Part shown: positions 26,608 through 35,481 of the stretch, piece after piece
Numbering within the stretch: position 1 is the first letter of the stretch
Layout: every line of letters starts with the position of its first letter
Source: Magnetospirillum sp. ME-1
GTDB lineage: Bacteria; Pseudomonadota; Alphaproteobacteria; Rhodospirillales; Magnetospirillaceae
Direction: 5' to 3'
DNA length: 64,000 nucleotides
Assembly: GCF_002105535.1 (NCBI RefSeq)
Contig: NZ_CP015848.1
Coordinates: forward strand, 3,700,926-3,764,925
Made by a program: the position numbers and the translations under genes
The notes under the pieces: model-generated
Databases searched by the model: none
What the model saw: the letters and a program-made list of their open reading frames with translations, nothing else
What the model was told of the DNA's origin: nothing

Positions 26608-27651
26608 CTACCGCTTCCTTGCCCCCAGCACCGTCGCCAGCATGGTGACGATGAACAGGGCGATGGCCGCCGCATTGCCCATTCCGCCCCATTGGCGCAC
26701 GGCGTGGAGGTCCAGCAGGTCGCCGGCCACGCGCAGCAGCAGCGAGGCGTGCAGCACGGCCAGCGGCAGGTAGAACACCGGCCGGTAGGGCACGGCGACG
26801 CGCAGCACGGCGGGCAGGATGACGGGAGCGTGGCCGTAGACCATGGCGAAGACGAAGCCGACGAACAGGGCGTGCAGGGCGGCGTCGTACATCACGCCGG
26901 TCTCGCCCGCGCCCAGGCGGGTCATCAGCAGCCCGGCGGCCAGGGCCCAGGCATAGCCCGACAGCAGGCACACCGCCACGTAACGGGTCAGCCCCGGCTG
27001 GCGGATGGTGCGCTTGACCACGTCGTTGATCAGCGACCACAGGGTCAGCAGGGCGAGACCCAGGCCGAACAGCGTCCACGAGGCCATGGCCATGCCGGCC
27101 AGCAGCAGCGCCAAGGGTGGAAACAGGGTGGGGGTGCGCCAGCGCCAGGGCGGCAGGAAGCGCGACAGTTCCAGCCGCTCGCCGGCGATGGTCAGCACCA
27201 GGAAGGCGGACCACAGGGGGACCGAACGGGCGGTCTCGGCACCGAGCGCCCAGGCCAGATTGCCCGCCGCCCAGCACAGCCCGCCCAGGCCCAGAACGGT
27301 GGTGAACACCTCGCGCTGGCGGGCGATGACGGCAAGGCTCATGGCGACGAAGATCAGGCTGCCGGCCAGCAGCAGCGAGGCGCCGGCCTGGGGCTGCCCG
27401 GCAATCAGCAAGATGCCGCCCAGCGCGGTGAACAGCGGCGAGCCGTAGCCCCAAGGCTTGGCCAGGGCCACCGCCCGCTCCAGCCCGATGACGGTGCCGA
27501 AGAAGCCGCAGATCATCAGCGGCCCGTGGACCAGGGCCAGGTCGGCTCCTCCCACCGGCCAGCCCAGGCGCCCTTCGCCGGCGATGATGCCGGCCACCAG
27601 CGAGACGGCGCCCGCCATCAGCAGCGGCAGGCGGCGGAGGGTGACGCTCAT
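26608..27651 (-). CDS. NnrS-like polytopic membrane protein
   Basis: A 347-residue protein with about ten hydrophobic helices and very short loops. Histidines lie in or near helices (LALVHGPLMICGFFG near residue 41, ALHALFVGFVFAMVYGHAPVILP near 265), as in NnrS, a haem- and copper-containing membrane protein linked to nitric-oxide tolerance. The match is by topology and His/Met pattern only, so NnrS-like is a best guess. Its ATG overlaps the stop of the preceding DUF59 gene by one base (TGATG), so the two are coupled. An NsrR-like regulator is present in the window at 55.2 kb but is not linked to it. Confidence 0.55.
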   Translation of the reverse strand: MSVTLRRLPLLMAGAVSLVAGIIAGEGRLGWPVGGADLALVHGPLMICGFFGTVIGLERAVALAKPWGYGSPLFTALGGILLIAGQPQAGASLLLAGSLIFVAMSLAVIARQREVFTTVLGLGGLCWAAGNLAWALGAETARSVPLWSAFLVLTIAGERLELSRFLPPWRWRTPTLFPPLALLLAGMAMASWTLFGLGLALLTLWSLINDVVKRTIRQPGLTRYVAVCLLSGYAWALAAGLLMTRLGAGETGVMYDAALHALFVGFVFAMVYGHAPVILPAVLRVAVPYRPVFYLPLAVLHASLLLRVAGDLLDLHAVRQWGGMGNAAAIALFIVTMLATVLGARKR

Positions 27652-27956
27652 CAGCCGGGCCAGCCCATGATGGCCTTGGCCGAGGCCGACATGCGCGACG
27701 GTTCCCAGAAGGGGGAATCGAGCACTTCGACGCTGACCGGAAGCTGGTCCCTGGCGGCTTCGCGCGCCACCCGTTCGGACTGGTCGGCGAGATAGGCGCT
27801 TTGCGGGCAGGCCGGCGTGGTCATGATGAGGTCCACATAGATGCCTTCCGGCGCGATGCGGACCGCTTCCACCAGCCCCAGATCGACGATGTTGACCCCG
27901 ACGTCGGGATCGATGACCTGGCGCAGCGCTTCGCGGATTTCGTCTTCGGTGATCAT
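27651..27956 (-). CDS. DUF59/MIP18-family metal-sulfur cluster assembly protein
   Basis: This 101-residue protein consists of one DUF59 domain: VIDPDVGVNIVDLGLVEAVRI near the start and LIMTTPACPQS with the conserved Cys. Relatives (SufT, PaaD, MIP18) assist maturation of FeS proteins or metal-sulfur centres. Coupling to the membrane protein downstream by a one-base overlap suggests a joint role, perhaps cofactor supply to it. It has no signal peptide and should be cytoplasmic. Confidence 0.85.
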   Translation of the reverse strand: MITEDEIREALRQVIDPDVGVNIVDLGLVEAVRIAPEGIYVDLIMTTPACPQSAYLADQSERVAREAARDQLPVSVEVLDSPFWEPSRMSASAKAIMGWPG

Positions 27957-28021
27957 GGGCTTCGTCCTGCTGTCGACGGGAATACCTTAGCGCGGTGCTG
28001 AGGCTCCCGGCATGATGGCGG

Positions 28022-30079
28022 TCAAGCCGGCAAGAAGACCTTGAACGTGCTGCCCTCGCCGGCGGCGGATTCGACCCAGACGCGCCCGCCGGCCCGTTCG
28101 ACGATCTTCTTGACGATGGCCAGGCCGATGCCGGTGCCCTCGAACTTGTCGCGGGTGTGCAGGCGCTGGAAGATGCCGAAGATGCGTTCCGAGAATTGCG
28201 GATCGATGCCCATGCCGTTGTCGGCGACCGAGATCACCCAGCCGCCCTCCGTCTTGCCGGCGGTGACCCTGACGATGGGGGTACGCTCCGGGTGGCGGTA
28301 TTTCAGCGCGTTGCCGATCAGGTTCTGGAACAGCCGGACCATGTCGTCGCGCACCAGATCAAGGACCGGCATGCCCGGCGCCCGCTCCACCTGGGCGCCG
28401 GTCTCCACGATGGTGGTGCGCAGGTTGGCGATGGCCTCGTCGATGGCATCGCCCAGATTGACCGCTTCCACCGGCAGGGCGCGGTGGCCGATGCGGGAAA
28501 ACTCCAAGAGGTCGATCATCAGCCGGTCCATGCGCTTGGCGCCTTCGCGGGCATAGGTGATGTAGTCGCGCGCGTCGGCGTCGAGTGTCGCGCCGTAGCG
28601 GCGTTCCAGCAGCGAGACGAAGCTGGCCACCTGGCGCAGCGGCTCGCGCAGGTCGTGGCTGGCGATATAGGCGAATTGTTCGAGATCGGCGTTGGACCGG
28701 GCCAGTTCGGTGGCCTGCTGGGTCATGGCCCGTTCGGCCGCCAGGCGTTCGGAGATGTCGCGGAACACCAGGACGGCGCCCTTGACCGTGTCCCCGTCCC
28801 AGATGCCGGTGACGATGAACTCCACCGGAAAGCTGCCGCCGTTGGTGCGCCAGAAGGTCTCGCCCTGCACCTCGCGGGTCTGGCCGTCGCGCAGGGTCCC
28901 CAGGACGGGGCAGTTCTCGTGGGGATAGGCCGAGCCGTCCTGATGGCTGTGGTGGTTGGCGGCGTGCAGGTCGATGCCGATGGGGTCTTCGTGTTCCCAT
29001 CCCAGCGCTTCCCGCGCGGCGGGGTTCATGAAGGTCACCTTTCCCCGGGCGTCGATGCCGCAAATCCCTTCGCCCGCCGTGGACAGGATCAGCTCGGCCT
29101 CGCGCCGGGCGCGGTCGGTGGCCATCTGCGCCTGCTCCTCGGCCTTCATGGCGCGCAGCAGGATCAGGGCCAGCAGCGAAAAGGCCAGGGTCACCAGACC
29201 GGCGATGGAGGCCAGGGTGGCCGTCTGGCGCCGCCAGGGCGCCAGCAGATCGTCGATGCCGGCGGTGACGATGACGATCAGGGGATAGTCGCGCAGCCGC
29301 TGGAACGATACCAGCCGCTCCTTGCCGTCGACGAACTGGCTGGCCGAGCGGAAGATGCCCTTCAGCGCCAGGGCGTAATTGTTCTTGTAGGACGGCGTGT
29401 CGGCGATGTTGATGCCGATGACGTGGTCTTCCTGGGGCACGCGGAACAGGAAGGTGCCGTCGGCCCTCAAGATGGCGATGGAGCCGGACGGTTTGATGCG
29501 CTCGGCCTCGAAGGTCTTGGCGATGCGGTCCAGCTCGATGGCGGCGAACAGCACATTCACGTCGCCGCCGCCCTTGTCCACCGGAACCGAGACGGGAATT
29601 CCCCATTTTCCGCTGACCCGGCTGACCACCGGATTGCCGATGAAGAAGCCGCGCGTCTCGAAGCGCGCCTGCGCCTTGACATAATCGCGGTCGGAGACGT
29701 CGGCCAGCGGCTTCGGGCCGCGCTTGGGGATGTAGTGCAGCCCGCCCGAGCGCGTCACCATGCGGACGTCCAGCATGCCGTCCGACATTTGGCGCAGGCG
29801 GTCCACCAGGGCGATGAAGGCCGGCGATTCGCCGGGGTCGAACTGGGGGTGCTCGGCCAGCCACAGATTGCTGACCGCCAGCGAGGTCTCGGCATGGCGG
29901 AACAGCCGCAGCGTCTGTTCCTCGGCCGCGGTGGTCAGCTGCTCGAGGATCACCGCGTTCGACGCCAGGACCCCCTTGCGCTGGGACCAGGACCAATAGG
30001 CGACGAATCCCCACAGCACCAGGAGCATGGCCCCCAGCAACCCCACCACGATTCTGCGGCTGGAGGGGCGGAAATCCAC
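28022..30079 (-). CDS. Membrane sensor histidine kinase (dCache-PAS-HisKA-HATPase)
   Basis: A 685-residue kinase. Two membrane segments (about 10-30 and 305-330) bracket a large periplasmic dCache-type sensor domain with DGMLDVRMVTRSG and the later SDRDYVKAQ region. A PAS domain follows (about 340-460), then the HisKA H-box SHDLREPLRQ, whose His is the phosphorylation site, and the ATPase domain with N-box NLIGNALKYR, G1 DNGMGI and G2 GTGIGLAI. HDLREPL-type kinases resemble bacteriophytochrome/LytS-like family members with simple receivers. No receiver gene is adjacent, so its partner is elsewhere. The start is GTG at 30079, 6 bp after dihydroorotase, suggesting co-transcription. Confidence 0.87.
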   Translation of the reverse strand: MDFRPSSRRIVVGLLGAMLLVLWGFVAYWSWSQRKGVLASNAVILEQLTTAAEEQTLRLFRHAETSLAVSNLWLAEHPQFDPGESPAFIALVDRLRQMSDGMLDVRMVTRSGGLHYIPKRGPKPLADVSDRDYVKAQARFETRGFFIGNPVVSRVSGKWGIPVSVPVDKGGGDVNVLFAAIELDRIAKTFEAERIKPSGSIAILRADGTFLFRVPQEDHVIGINIADTPSYKNNYALALKGIFRSASQFVDGKERLVSFQRLRDYPLIVIVTAGIDDLLAPWRRQTATLASIAGLVTLAFSLLALILLRAMKAEEQAQMATDRARREAELILSTAGEGICGIDARGKVTFMNPAAREALGWEHEDPIGIDLHAANHHSHQDGSAYPHENCPVLGTLRDGQTREVQGETFWRTNGGSFPVEFIVTGIWDGDTVKGAVLVFRDISERLAAERAMTQQATELARSNADLEQFAYIASHDLREPLRQVASFVSLLERRYGATLDADARDYITYAREGAKRMDRLMIDLLEFSRIGHRALPVEAVNLGDAIDEAIANLRTTIVETGAQVERAPGMPVLDLVRDDMVRLFQNLIGNALKYRHPERTPIVRVTAGKTEGGWVISVADNGMGIDPQFSERIFGIFQRLHTRDKFEGTGIGLAIVKKIVERAGGRVWVESAAGEGSTFKVFLPA

Positions 30080-30085
30080 TGCCTG

Positions 30086-31417
30086 CTACCGGCTTTCCTG
30101 GAAGCGGACGGGCTCGCCCGCCGCACTTCCCAGCAATTGCCCGTCGCGCATCACCGTCTGGCCGCGCACGATGGTGGCGATGGGCCATCCCGTGACCTTC
30201 TGGCCGTCGAAGGGCGTCCAGCCGCAGCGGCTTTCGATCCAGTCGTTGGTGATGGTGCGTTCGGCCTTCATGTCGACCACGGTGAAATCCGCGTCATAGC
30301 CCACCGCGATGCGGCCCTTGCCGGTGATGTTGTAGATCCGGGCCGGGCCGCCGCTGGTCAGGTCCACCAGCCGCTCCAGGCTGAGGCGGCCGTGGTTGAC
30401 GTGGTCGAGCATCAGCGGCACCAGGGTCTGCACCCCGGTCATGCCGGACGGGCTTTGGGGATAGGGCTTGTCCTTTTCCTCGCGGGTGTGGGGCGCGTGG
30501 TCCGAGCCCAGCACGTCCACCACCCCGTCGGCGATGGCGGCCCACAGGGCGTCGCGGTGCCGGGCGCCGCGGATGGGCGGATTCATCTGGGCATAGGTGC
30601 CGAGGCGCTCGTAGCATTCGGGTGCCGCCAGGGTCAGGTGCTGGGGCGTGGTCTCCACCGTGGCGATGTCCTTGTGCCCGGCCAGGAACTCCATCTCCTC
30701 GGCGGTGGTGACGTGCAGCACGTGGACGCGGCGCCCGGCCTTCTCCGCCAGGGCGATCAGGCGCTTGCTGGCCATCAGCGCGGTCTCGACGTCGCGCCAC
30801 TGGTGGTGGACGCGGGGGTGCGCCCCTTCCTCGGCCACGTGCTTGCGCTCGATCAGGCGGCCCTCGTCCTCGCAATGGACGGCGACGCGGCGGAAGCCCT
30901 GGGCCAGCACCCGGGCCAGGGTCTCGTCGTCGGCCACCAGCAGGTTGCCGGTGGAAGACCCCATGAAGATCTTGATGCCGGCGCAGCCGGGGATGCGCTC
31001 CCATTCGGCCAGATTCTCGATGTTGTCGGACGCCGCGCCGATGAAGAAGGCATGGTCCACCCAGGCGCGGCCCCGGGCGCGCTCCAGCTTGTCGCGGATG
31101 GCGTCGGCGGTGGTGGTGGACGGCTTGGTGTTGGGCATCTCGAAGATGGCCACCACGCCGCCCTGGGCGGCGGCCCGCGTGCCGCTCTCCAGGTCTTCCT
31201 TGTGCTCCAGGCCCGGTTCGCGGAAATGCACCTGGGTGTCGATGACGCCCGGCAGCACGGTCAGCCCGCGCAGGTCGACGTCGTCGGCGGCCGAGGCGCC
31301 CAGCAGATCGCCGATGGCCCGGATGCGGCCGTCGCTGACGGCGATGTTGGTGCGCAGCGTGCCGCTGGGCGTCACCACCATGCCATTGCGCAGGATCAGG
31401 TCGAAGGTCTGGGCCAT
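30086..31417 (-). CDS. pyrC: Dihydroorotase
   Basis: A 443-residue amidohydrolase of the long (class I) dihydroorotase type, catalysing ring closure of carbamoyl-aspartate to dihydroorotate in pyrimidine synthesis. The metal-binding DTQVHFREPG (about residues 59-68), the GIKIFMGSSTG segment, HCEDEGR with a metal-ligand His, HVLHVTTAEE, and the catalytic Asp in GSDHAPHT are all present. A typical GGAGAGG site precedes the ATG at 31417. It lies between asparagine synthase and the histidine kinase on the same strand with small gaps, so one transcript is plausible. Annotation as a generic amidohydrolase or allantoinase is less likely given the FREPG motif. Confidence 0.9.
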   Translation of the reverse strand: MAQTFDLILRNGMVVTPSGTLRTNIAVSDGRIRAIGDLLGASAADDVDLRGLTVLPGVIDTQVHFREPGLEHKEDLESGTRAAAQGGVVAIFEMPNTKPSTTTADAIRDKLERARGRAWVDHAFFIGAASDNIENLAEWERIPGCAGIKIFMGSSTGNLLVADDETLARVLAQGFRRVAVHCEDEGRLIERKHVAEEGAHPRVHHQWRDVETALMASKRLIALAEKAGRRVHVLHVTTAEEMEFLAGHKDIATVETTPQHLTLAAPECYERLGTYAQMNPPIRGARHRDALWAAIADGVVDVLGSDHAPHTREEKDKPYPQSPSGMTGVQTLVPLMLDHVNHGRLSLERLVDLTSGGPARIYNITGKGRIAVGYDADFTVVDMKAERTITNDWIESRCGWTPFDGQKVTGWPIATIVRGQTVMRDGQLLGSAAGEPVRFQESR

Positions 31418-31446
31418 GGCACCTCTCCAAACAGAATATCGAAGGA

Positions 31447-33207
31447 TTATATCCGTTCCGCCAGTTCGGAAAAGGTATCACCACTCGGAATCCGGCCGAG
31501 AATATGCCTTTGATGCCAAAGGGCATAGAACAGCAGCGTCCAGCAGGCGAAGGCGGTGTCCTTGGCGCAATCCTTGAACAGGCGTTTCACCTTGCCGGGA
31601 TGGCAGATTTCCTCGATGCCCGGCTGATGGGCCACCAGGGCGCCGATCTCGGGGCGGGTGGCGATCCATTCGCCCACGGGAACGGTGAAGCCGCGCTTCT
31701 TGTCGAAGGGCCGGGCGGCGGGCAGCGCCGTTTCCAGCCAGCGGCGCAGCAGCCACTTGCCCAGGCCCTTCCTCACCTTCATGTGGTCGGGCAGGCGGAA
31801 GGCGAAGGCCGCCACCACCGGATCGAGGAAGGGTACGCGGCCCTCGATGCCGTTGGCCATCAGGCAGCGGTCGGCCTTGGTCAAAAGGTCGTTGGGCAGC
31901 CAGTCGGCGCAATCCACCGCCTGGGCGGTCTGCAGCCGGGTGCGGCCGGGCATGGCCTCGGCCCGTTCGGCCAGCTTCATGCCGTGGCGCCAGTGGTTGA
32001 GAACGCCGTCGCGCAAAAGTCCGTCCAGACCGTCGAAGGTGCCCTTTCTGCGCATGGGCTTGGTCAGGGGCCAGGGGCGCATGGCGTGGCGATAGCGGCC
32101 ATAGCCGCCGAACAGCTCGTCGCCGCCCTCGCCCGACAGGATGACCTTGACCTCCGTCCTCGCCTCCCGGGCCAGCTTGAAGGTGGGCAGGCAGGCGTAA
32201 TCGGCGGCCGGGTCGTCCATGGCGGCGGCGACCTGGGGCAGCAGGGACCAGAAGTCGCTTTCCCCGAACTCCACCTCCACATGCCGCGCGCCTACCGTGC
32301 GGGCCAGTTCGCGGGCGTGGGCGCGCTCGTCATGGGCCTTGGTGCCGGGGAAGCCGGCGGTAAACGCCAGCACGCCCCTGGGATTGAGCCGCGCCATCAG
32401 GGCCAGCACCACCGAGGAATCGATGCCGCCCGACAGGAACATGCCGTAGGGCACGTCCGAGCGCTGGTGCAGTTCCACCGATTCGGTCAGGGTGTCGTCC
32501 AGCTCGTCCAGCAGGCGGTCGGGGCTGTCCTCGACAGGCCCGCCGGCGGGCAGGGCGGGCAGGCGGCGGCTTTCGCTGACGCAGCCCGCTTCGGCCACCA
32601 CCGTCTCGCCGGGGCTGAGGCGGCGGACGCCCTTGAAGATGGTCCTTGTCCCGGTGGTGAACTGCAGTTGCAGCAGCTCGGCCAGGGCGACCGGGTCGAT
32701 GTCCGCCTTGACCTGTCCGGCCGCCACCAGGGCCTGGGGCTCGGAGGCGAAGGCCAGGCCGGGGGAGGATTCCACCAGATAGAGCGGCTTGATGCCGAAG
32801 GGGTCGCGGCTGAGGATCAGCTTGTCCGCCCCGCCGTCATGGATGGCGATGGCGTACATGCCGCGCAAGGACCGGGCGAAGGCCGGTCCCTGGTGGCGGT
32901 AGAGATGCAGCGGCGGCTCGCAATCGGAACCGGTGGCGAAGCTTTGCCCCGCCATGTCCGCCTTCAGCTCCAGGTAGTTGTAGACCTCGCCATTGGCGAC
33001 GATGGCGTTGCCCGCCCCGTCCAGGATGGGCTGCCGTCCGCCTTCCAGGTCGATGATGGACAGGCGGTTCTGCACCAGCCCCACATTGCCCGCCACATGG
33101 CGGCCGCGCCCGTCGGGGCCGCGATGGGCCAGGGCGTCGGCCAGCTTGTCCAGCACCGTCTCGTCGGGCGGAGCGCCCGCGGTCATCAGGCCGGCGATGC
33201 CGCACAT
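31447..33207 (-). CDS. asnB: Asparagine synthase (glutamine-hydrolysing)
   Basis: A 586-residue enzyme. Cys2 after the initiator Met is the glutaminase nucleophile (MCGIAGL), followed by HRGPDG and RLSIIDLEGG. The synthetase domain has the PP-loop FLSGGIDSS near residue 258 and GEGGDELFGGYGRY near 350. Length and motifs are full. It makes asparagine from aspartate and glutamine, although similar proteins occur in surface polysaccharide loci. Two glycosyltransferases lie immediately upstream on the same strand, so a role in modifying a sugar or peptide of an envelope glycan is also possible. A palindromic repeat separates it from them. Confidence 0.9.
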   Translation of the reverse strand: MCGIAGLMTAGAPPDETVLDKLADALAHRGPDGRGRHVAGNVGLVQNRLSIIDLEGGRQPILDGAGNAIVANGEVYNYLELKADMAGQSFATGSDCEPPLHLYRHQGPAFARSLRGMYAIAIHDGGADKLILSRDPFGIKPLYLVESSPGLAFASEPQALVAAGQVKADIDPVALAELLQLQFTTGTRTIFKGVRRLSPGETVVAEAGCVSESRRLPALPAGGPVEDSPDRLLDELDDTLTESVELHQRSDVPYGMFLSGGIDSSVVLALMARLNPRGVLAFTAGFPGTKAHDERAHARELARTVGARHVEVEFGESDFWSLLPQVAAAMDDPAADYACLPTFKLAREARTEVKVILSGEGGDELFGGYGRYRHAMRPWPLTKPMRRKGTFDGLDGLLRDGVLNHWRHGMKLAERAEAMPGRTRLQTAQAVDCADWLPNDLLTKADRCLMANGIEGRVPFLDPVVAAFAFRLPDHMKVRKGLGKWLLRRWLETALPAARPFDKKRGFTVPVGEWIATRPEIGALVAHQPGIEEICHPGKVKRLFKDCAKDTAFACWTLLFYALWHQRHILGRIPSGDTFSELAERI

Positions 33208-33224
33208 CAGCGTCGCTCCCTGTT

Positions 33225-33330
33225 TGTCATCCCGAGTGCAGGCGAGGGATCTCCGCCTGCTCCAATCGTGCCGATTCTGAAACGCCGGATCAGGATGAGA
33301 TCCGTCCTCCCGTTGGTCGTCAGGATGACA
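33225..33330. repeat. 106-bp palindromic element, copy 2 (inverted)
   Basis: It shows tgtcatcccgagtgcaggcg at the left and cgtcaggatgaca at the right, with ggatctccgcctgc and gagatccgtcctcc inside. This is the reverse orientation of the 26490 copy. It lies between two genes transcribed in the same direction, the only copy not between convergent genes. Confidence 0.85.
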
Positions 33331-33337
33331 GGGGAGG

Positions 33338-34366
33338 TCATCGCTTCACCTTGTCGAAGAAGTCGAGATAGCGCGCCACCACGGCGGCTTCCGTGAACTG
33401 GCGCTCGTAGGCGCTGCGGCCCGCTTCGGCCAGGGCGCGGGCGGCATCGGGCTGGTCCAGCAGGCGGCGGATGGCTTCGCTCAGGGCCTGGTCGTCGTCC
33501 ACCGGCACCAGCAATCCGTCGACGCCGTCGGTGATCAGCTGTTTCGGCCCCTGGGAGGCCGCCGCGATGACGGGCCGGGCGGCGGCCCAGGCCTCGATCA
33601 CCACATTGCCCAGGGGCTCGTGGCGGGACGGGCAGACGAACAGGTCGCCGGTGGCGTACAGCGCCGCCACGTCGTCGCGCCAACCCAGGAAGCGCACCCG
33701 GGGCTTGACCGACAGATGGGCGGCCAGGGCTTCCAGCTCGGCCCGCTGGGGCCCTTCGCCGGCGATCCACAGATAGCAGTCGTGAATCTGCTCCACCGCC
33801 CGCAGCAGCACGTCGAAGGCCTTGTTGGCGTGCAGGCGGCCCATGGCGACGATCAGCCTGGCCCCCGGCGGCGTGTCGAACGAGGCGCGCGGCACCGGGG
33901 TGGCGCCGCGTGAGTCGGCGACGAAATTGGGGACGTAGTGAACCTGCCCGGCCGGTCGTCCTTGCGCGATGATCCAGTCGCGGATGTCGGGGGTGTTGCC
34001 GATCAGGTGGTCGCACTGGCGGTAATATTTCAGGTCGTAATAGCCGCCCAGGCGGCCCACCGTCACATGGGGGCCCCTGGGCACGAAGCGGCTGGCCCGG
34101 TTCATCCAGGTCAGCACGATGTCGGGCCGGAAGTCCTTGACCTCGCGGCCGAAGCGCCAGTGGGTGACGAGGTCGAGCGCGCCGCCGAAGGGGGCTTCCA
34201 CCACGTCCAGGCCCTGGGCGCGCAGCTGCTCGGCGCGCTTGGGATTATCGCGGATCAGCAGGCGCTGGGTCACTCCGGCGCGGGCCAAAGCGGGGGCCAG
34301 GCGCTCGAAGAACGCCTCGGCTCCGCCATGGGGCGCACCGGCCATGGCCTGGAGCAGCCGCGTCAT
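33338..34366 (-). CDS. Glycosyltransferase (GT4-like)
   Basis: A 342-residue GT-B fold enzyme. The N-terminal GAPHGGAEAFFERLAPAL has the GGAE acceptor-side loop. The C-terminal half has LHANKAFDVLLRAVEQI (usually GRLxxxKGxDxLL), FLGWRDDVAALYATGDLFVCPSRHEPLGNVVIEAWAAARPV, and the conserved E-x7-E-like pattern in the last part. It would transfer a sugar from a nucleotide donor to a glycan or lipid acceptor in the cytoplasm. The ATG at 34366 overlaps the stop of the upstream glycosyltransferase by four bases, so they act as a coupled pair. Donor and acceptor are unknown. Confidence 0.85.
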   Translation of the reverse strand: MTRLLQAMAGAPHGGAEAFFERLAPALARAGVTQRLLIRDNPKRAEQLRAQGLDVVEAPFGGALDLVTHWRFGREVKDFRPDIVLTWMNRASRFVPRGPHVTVGRLGGYYDLKYYRQCDHLIGNTPDIRDWIIAQGRPAGQVHYVPNFVADSRGATPVPRASFDTPPGARLIVAMGRLHANKAFDVLLRAVEQIHDCYLWIAGEGPQRAELEALAAHLSVKPRVRFLGWRDDVAALYATGDLFVCPSRHEPLGNVVIEAWAAARPVIAAASQGPKQLITDGVDGLLVPVDDDQALSEAIRRLLDQPDAARALAEAGRSAYERQFTEAAVVARYLDFFDKVKR

Positions 34367-35385
34367 CTGAGCCAGCCTTCGAGCGTCGCCGCCACGCCGT
34401 CCCAGGTCCGGGCCTTCCAGGCGGCGCGGGCCTCGGCGCCCATGGTTTGCTGGACCGACCGGTCGGTCAACAGCATGACGGCCAGATTGGCGAAGGCGTC
34501 GTCGTCGGGGGCGGAATAGCCGGTCACCCCGTCGATGATGCGCTCGCTTGCCGCGCCAAGCGGGCGGATCACCGCCGGGCAGCCCGAAGCCTGGCTTTCC
34601 ATCAGGGTGAAGCAGCCCATGTCGTCGGCATGGCCGGGATAGAGGTGGACGCGGGCTTCCGACAGGGCGGCGCTCATCAGGTGGTCGCCCTGGGGCCGGG
34701 TCACCACCACGCCGTGGGCGGCGGCCTCCAGCACCTTGGCGGCCAGGGGGCGCAGGCCTTCCTCCACCGCGCTGCCCTCGGCGGCGGCGGCCAGGGTCAT
34801 GGAATGGACGTGCAACTCGGCGTCGGGCACCTTGGGGCGGATCTTCCTCACCCACAGGTCCACCAGCCAGTCCAGGCCGTGGGCGGGATGGGTGGTGACC
34901 ACGGCGCGCGGCGGGTCCTGGGGCCTGGGCGAGACGTTCAGGTAATCGGGACGCACCGCCATGGGCAGCAGGCCGGCGGCCAGTCCCTTGGCCTGGAAGT
35001 CGCGGGCCTGGGCCTCGGCCACCAGCAGCAGCAGCGGCTTGTGGGTATCGAGCATGGCGCGCGTGGCGGCGCGCTCCAGCATGCGGCCCGGCCCGGTGTG
35101 CCAGAACACCCGCTTGCCGGCATGGCGGACGAATTCCAGCAGCGCCGGCTTGCGAAAGGCGATCAGCGCGTCGGTCCTCAGCGGCTTCTTGCCGTCGAAG
35201 GTCTCCCACTGGGCGCTTTCGATGTGCATGCCCCAGCGGCAGCGGTTGAACACCTGCACGGTATGGCCGAGGCGGGCCAGGGCGCCGGGCAGCGAGGCGA
35301 AGGCCTTCTCGGCCCCGCCCAGCGGGCGCGACGCGGCGGAATAGCCGTCGAAGGGGATGGAATCGTCCACGAGGGTGATATGCAT
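34363..35385 (-). CDS. Glycosyltransferase family protein
   Basis: A 340-residue protein starting MHITLVDDSIPFDGYSA. It has a GGAEKAF loop near residue 24 and a late segment LYPGHADDMGCFTLMESQASGCPAV with the E-x7-E arrangement of GT-B enzymes. The start at 35385 is inferred because it begins at the fold edge. It overlaps the next glycosyltransferase gene (ATGA at 34363-34366). The pair probably builds part of a cell-surface polysaccharide or lipopolysaccharide. It is divergent from ygfZ, with a 96-bp shared intergenic region. Confidence 0.78.
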   Translation of the reverse strand: MHITLVDDSIPFDGYSAASRPLGGAEKAFASLPGALARLGHTVQVFNRCRWGMHIESAQWETFDGKKPLRTDALIAFRKPALLEFVRHAGKRVFWHTGPGRMLERAATRAMLDTHKPLLLLVAEAQARDFQAKGLAAGLLPMAVRPDYLNVSPRPQDPPRAVVTTHPAHGLDWLVDLWVRKIRPKVPDAELHVHSMTLAAAAEGSAVEEGLRPLAAKVLEAAAHGVVVTRPQGDHLMSAALSEARVHLYPGHADDMGCFTLMESQASGCPAVIRPLGAASERIIDGVTGYSAPDDDAFANLAVMLLTDRSVQQTMGAEARAAWKARTWDGVAATLEGWLR

Positions 35386-35481
35386 GGTGGGAATCTTATA
35401 AGGCGGCGAGTGGGGCTTGTCATCCCGGCTGGTTTGACCCACCCTTCAGTTCGGAAGGGGAGTCGGAAAGGAAGTGCGACA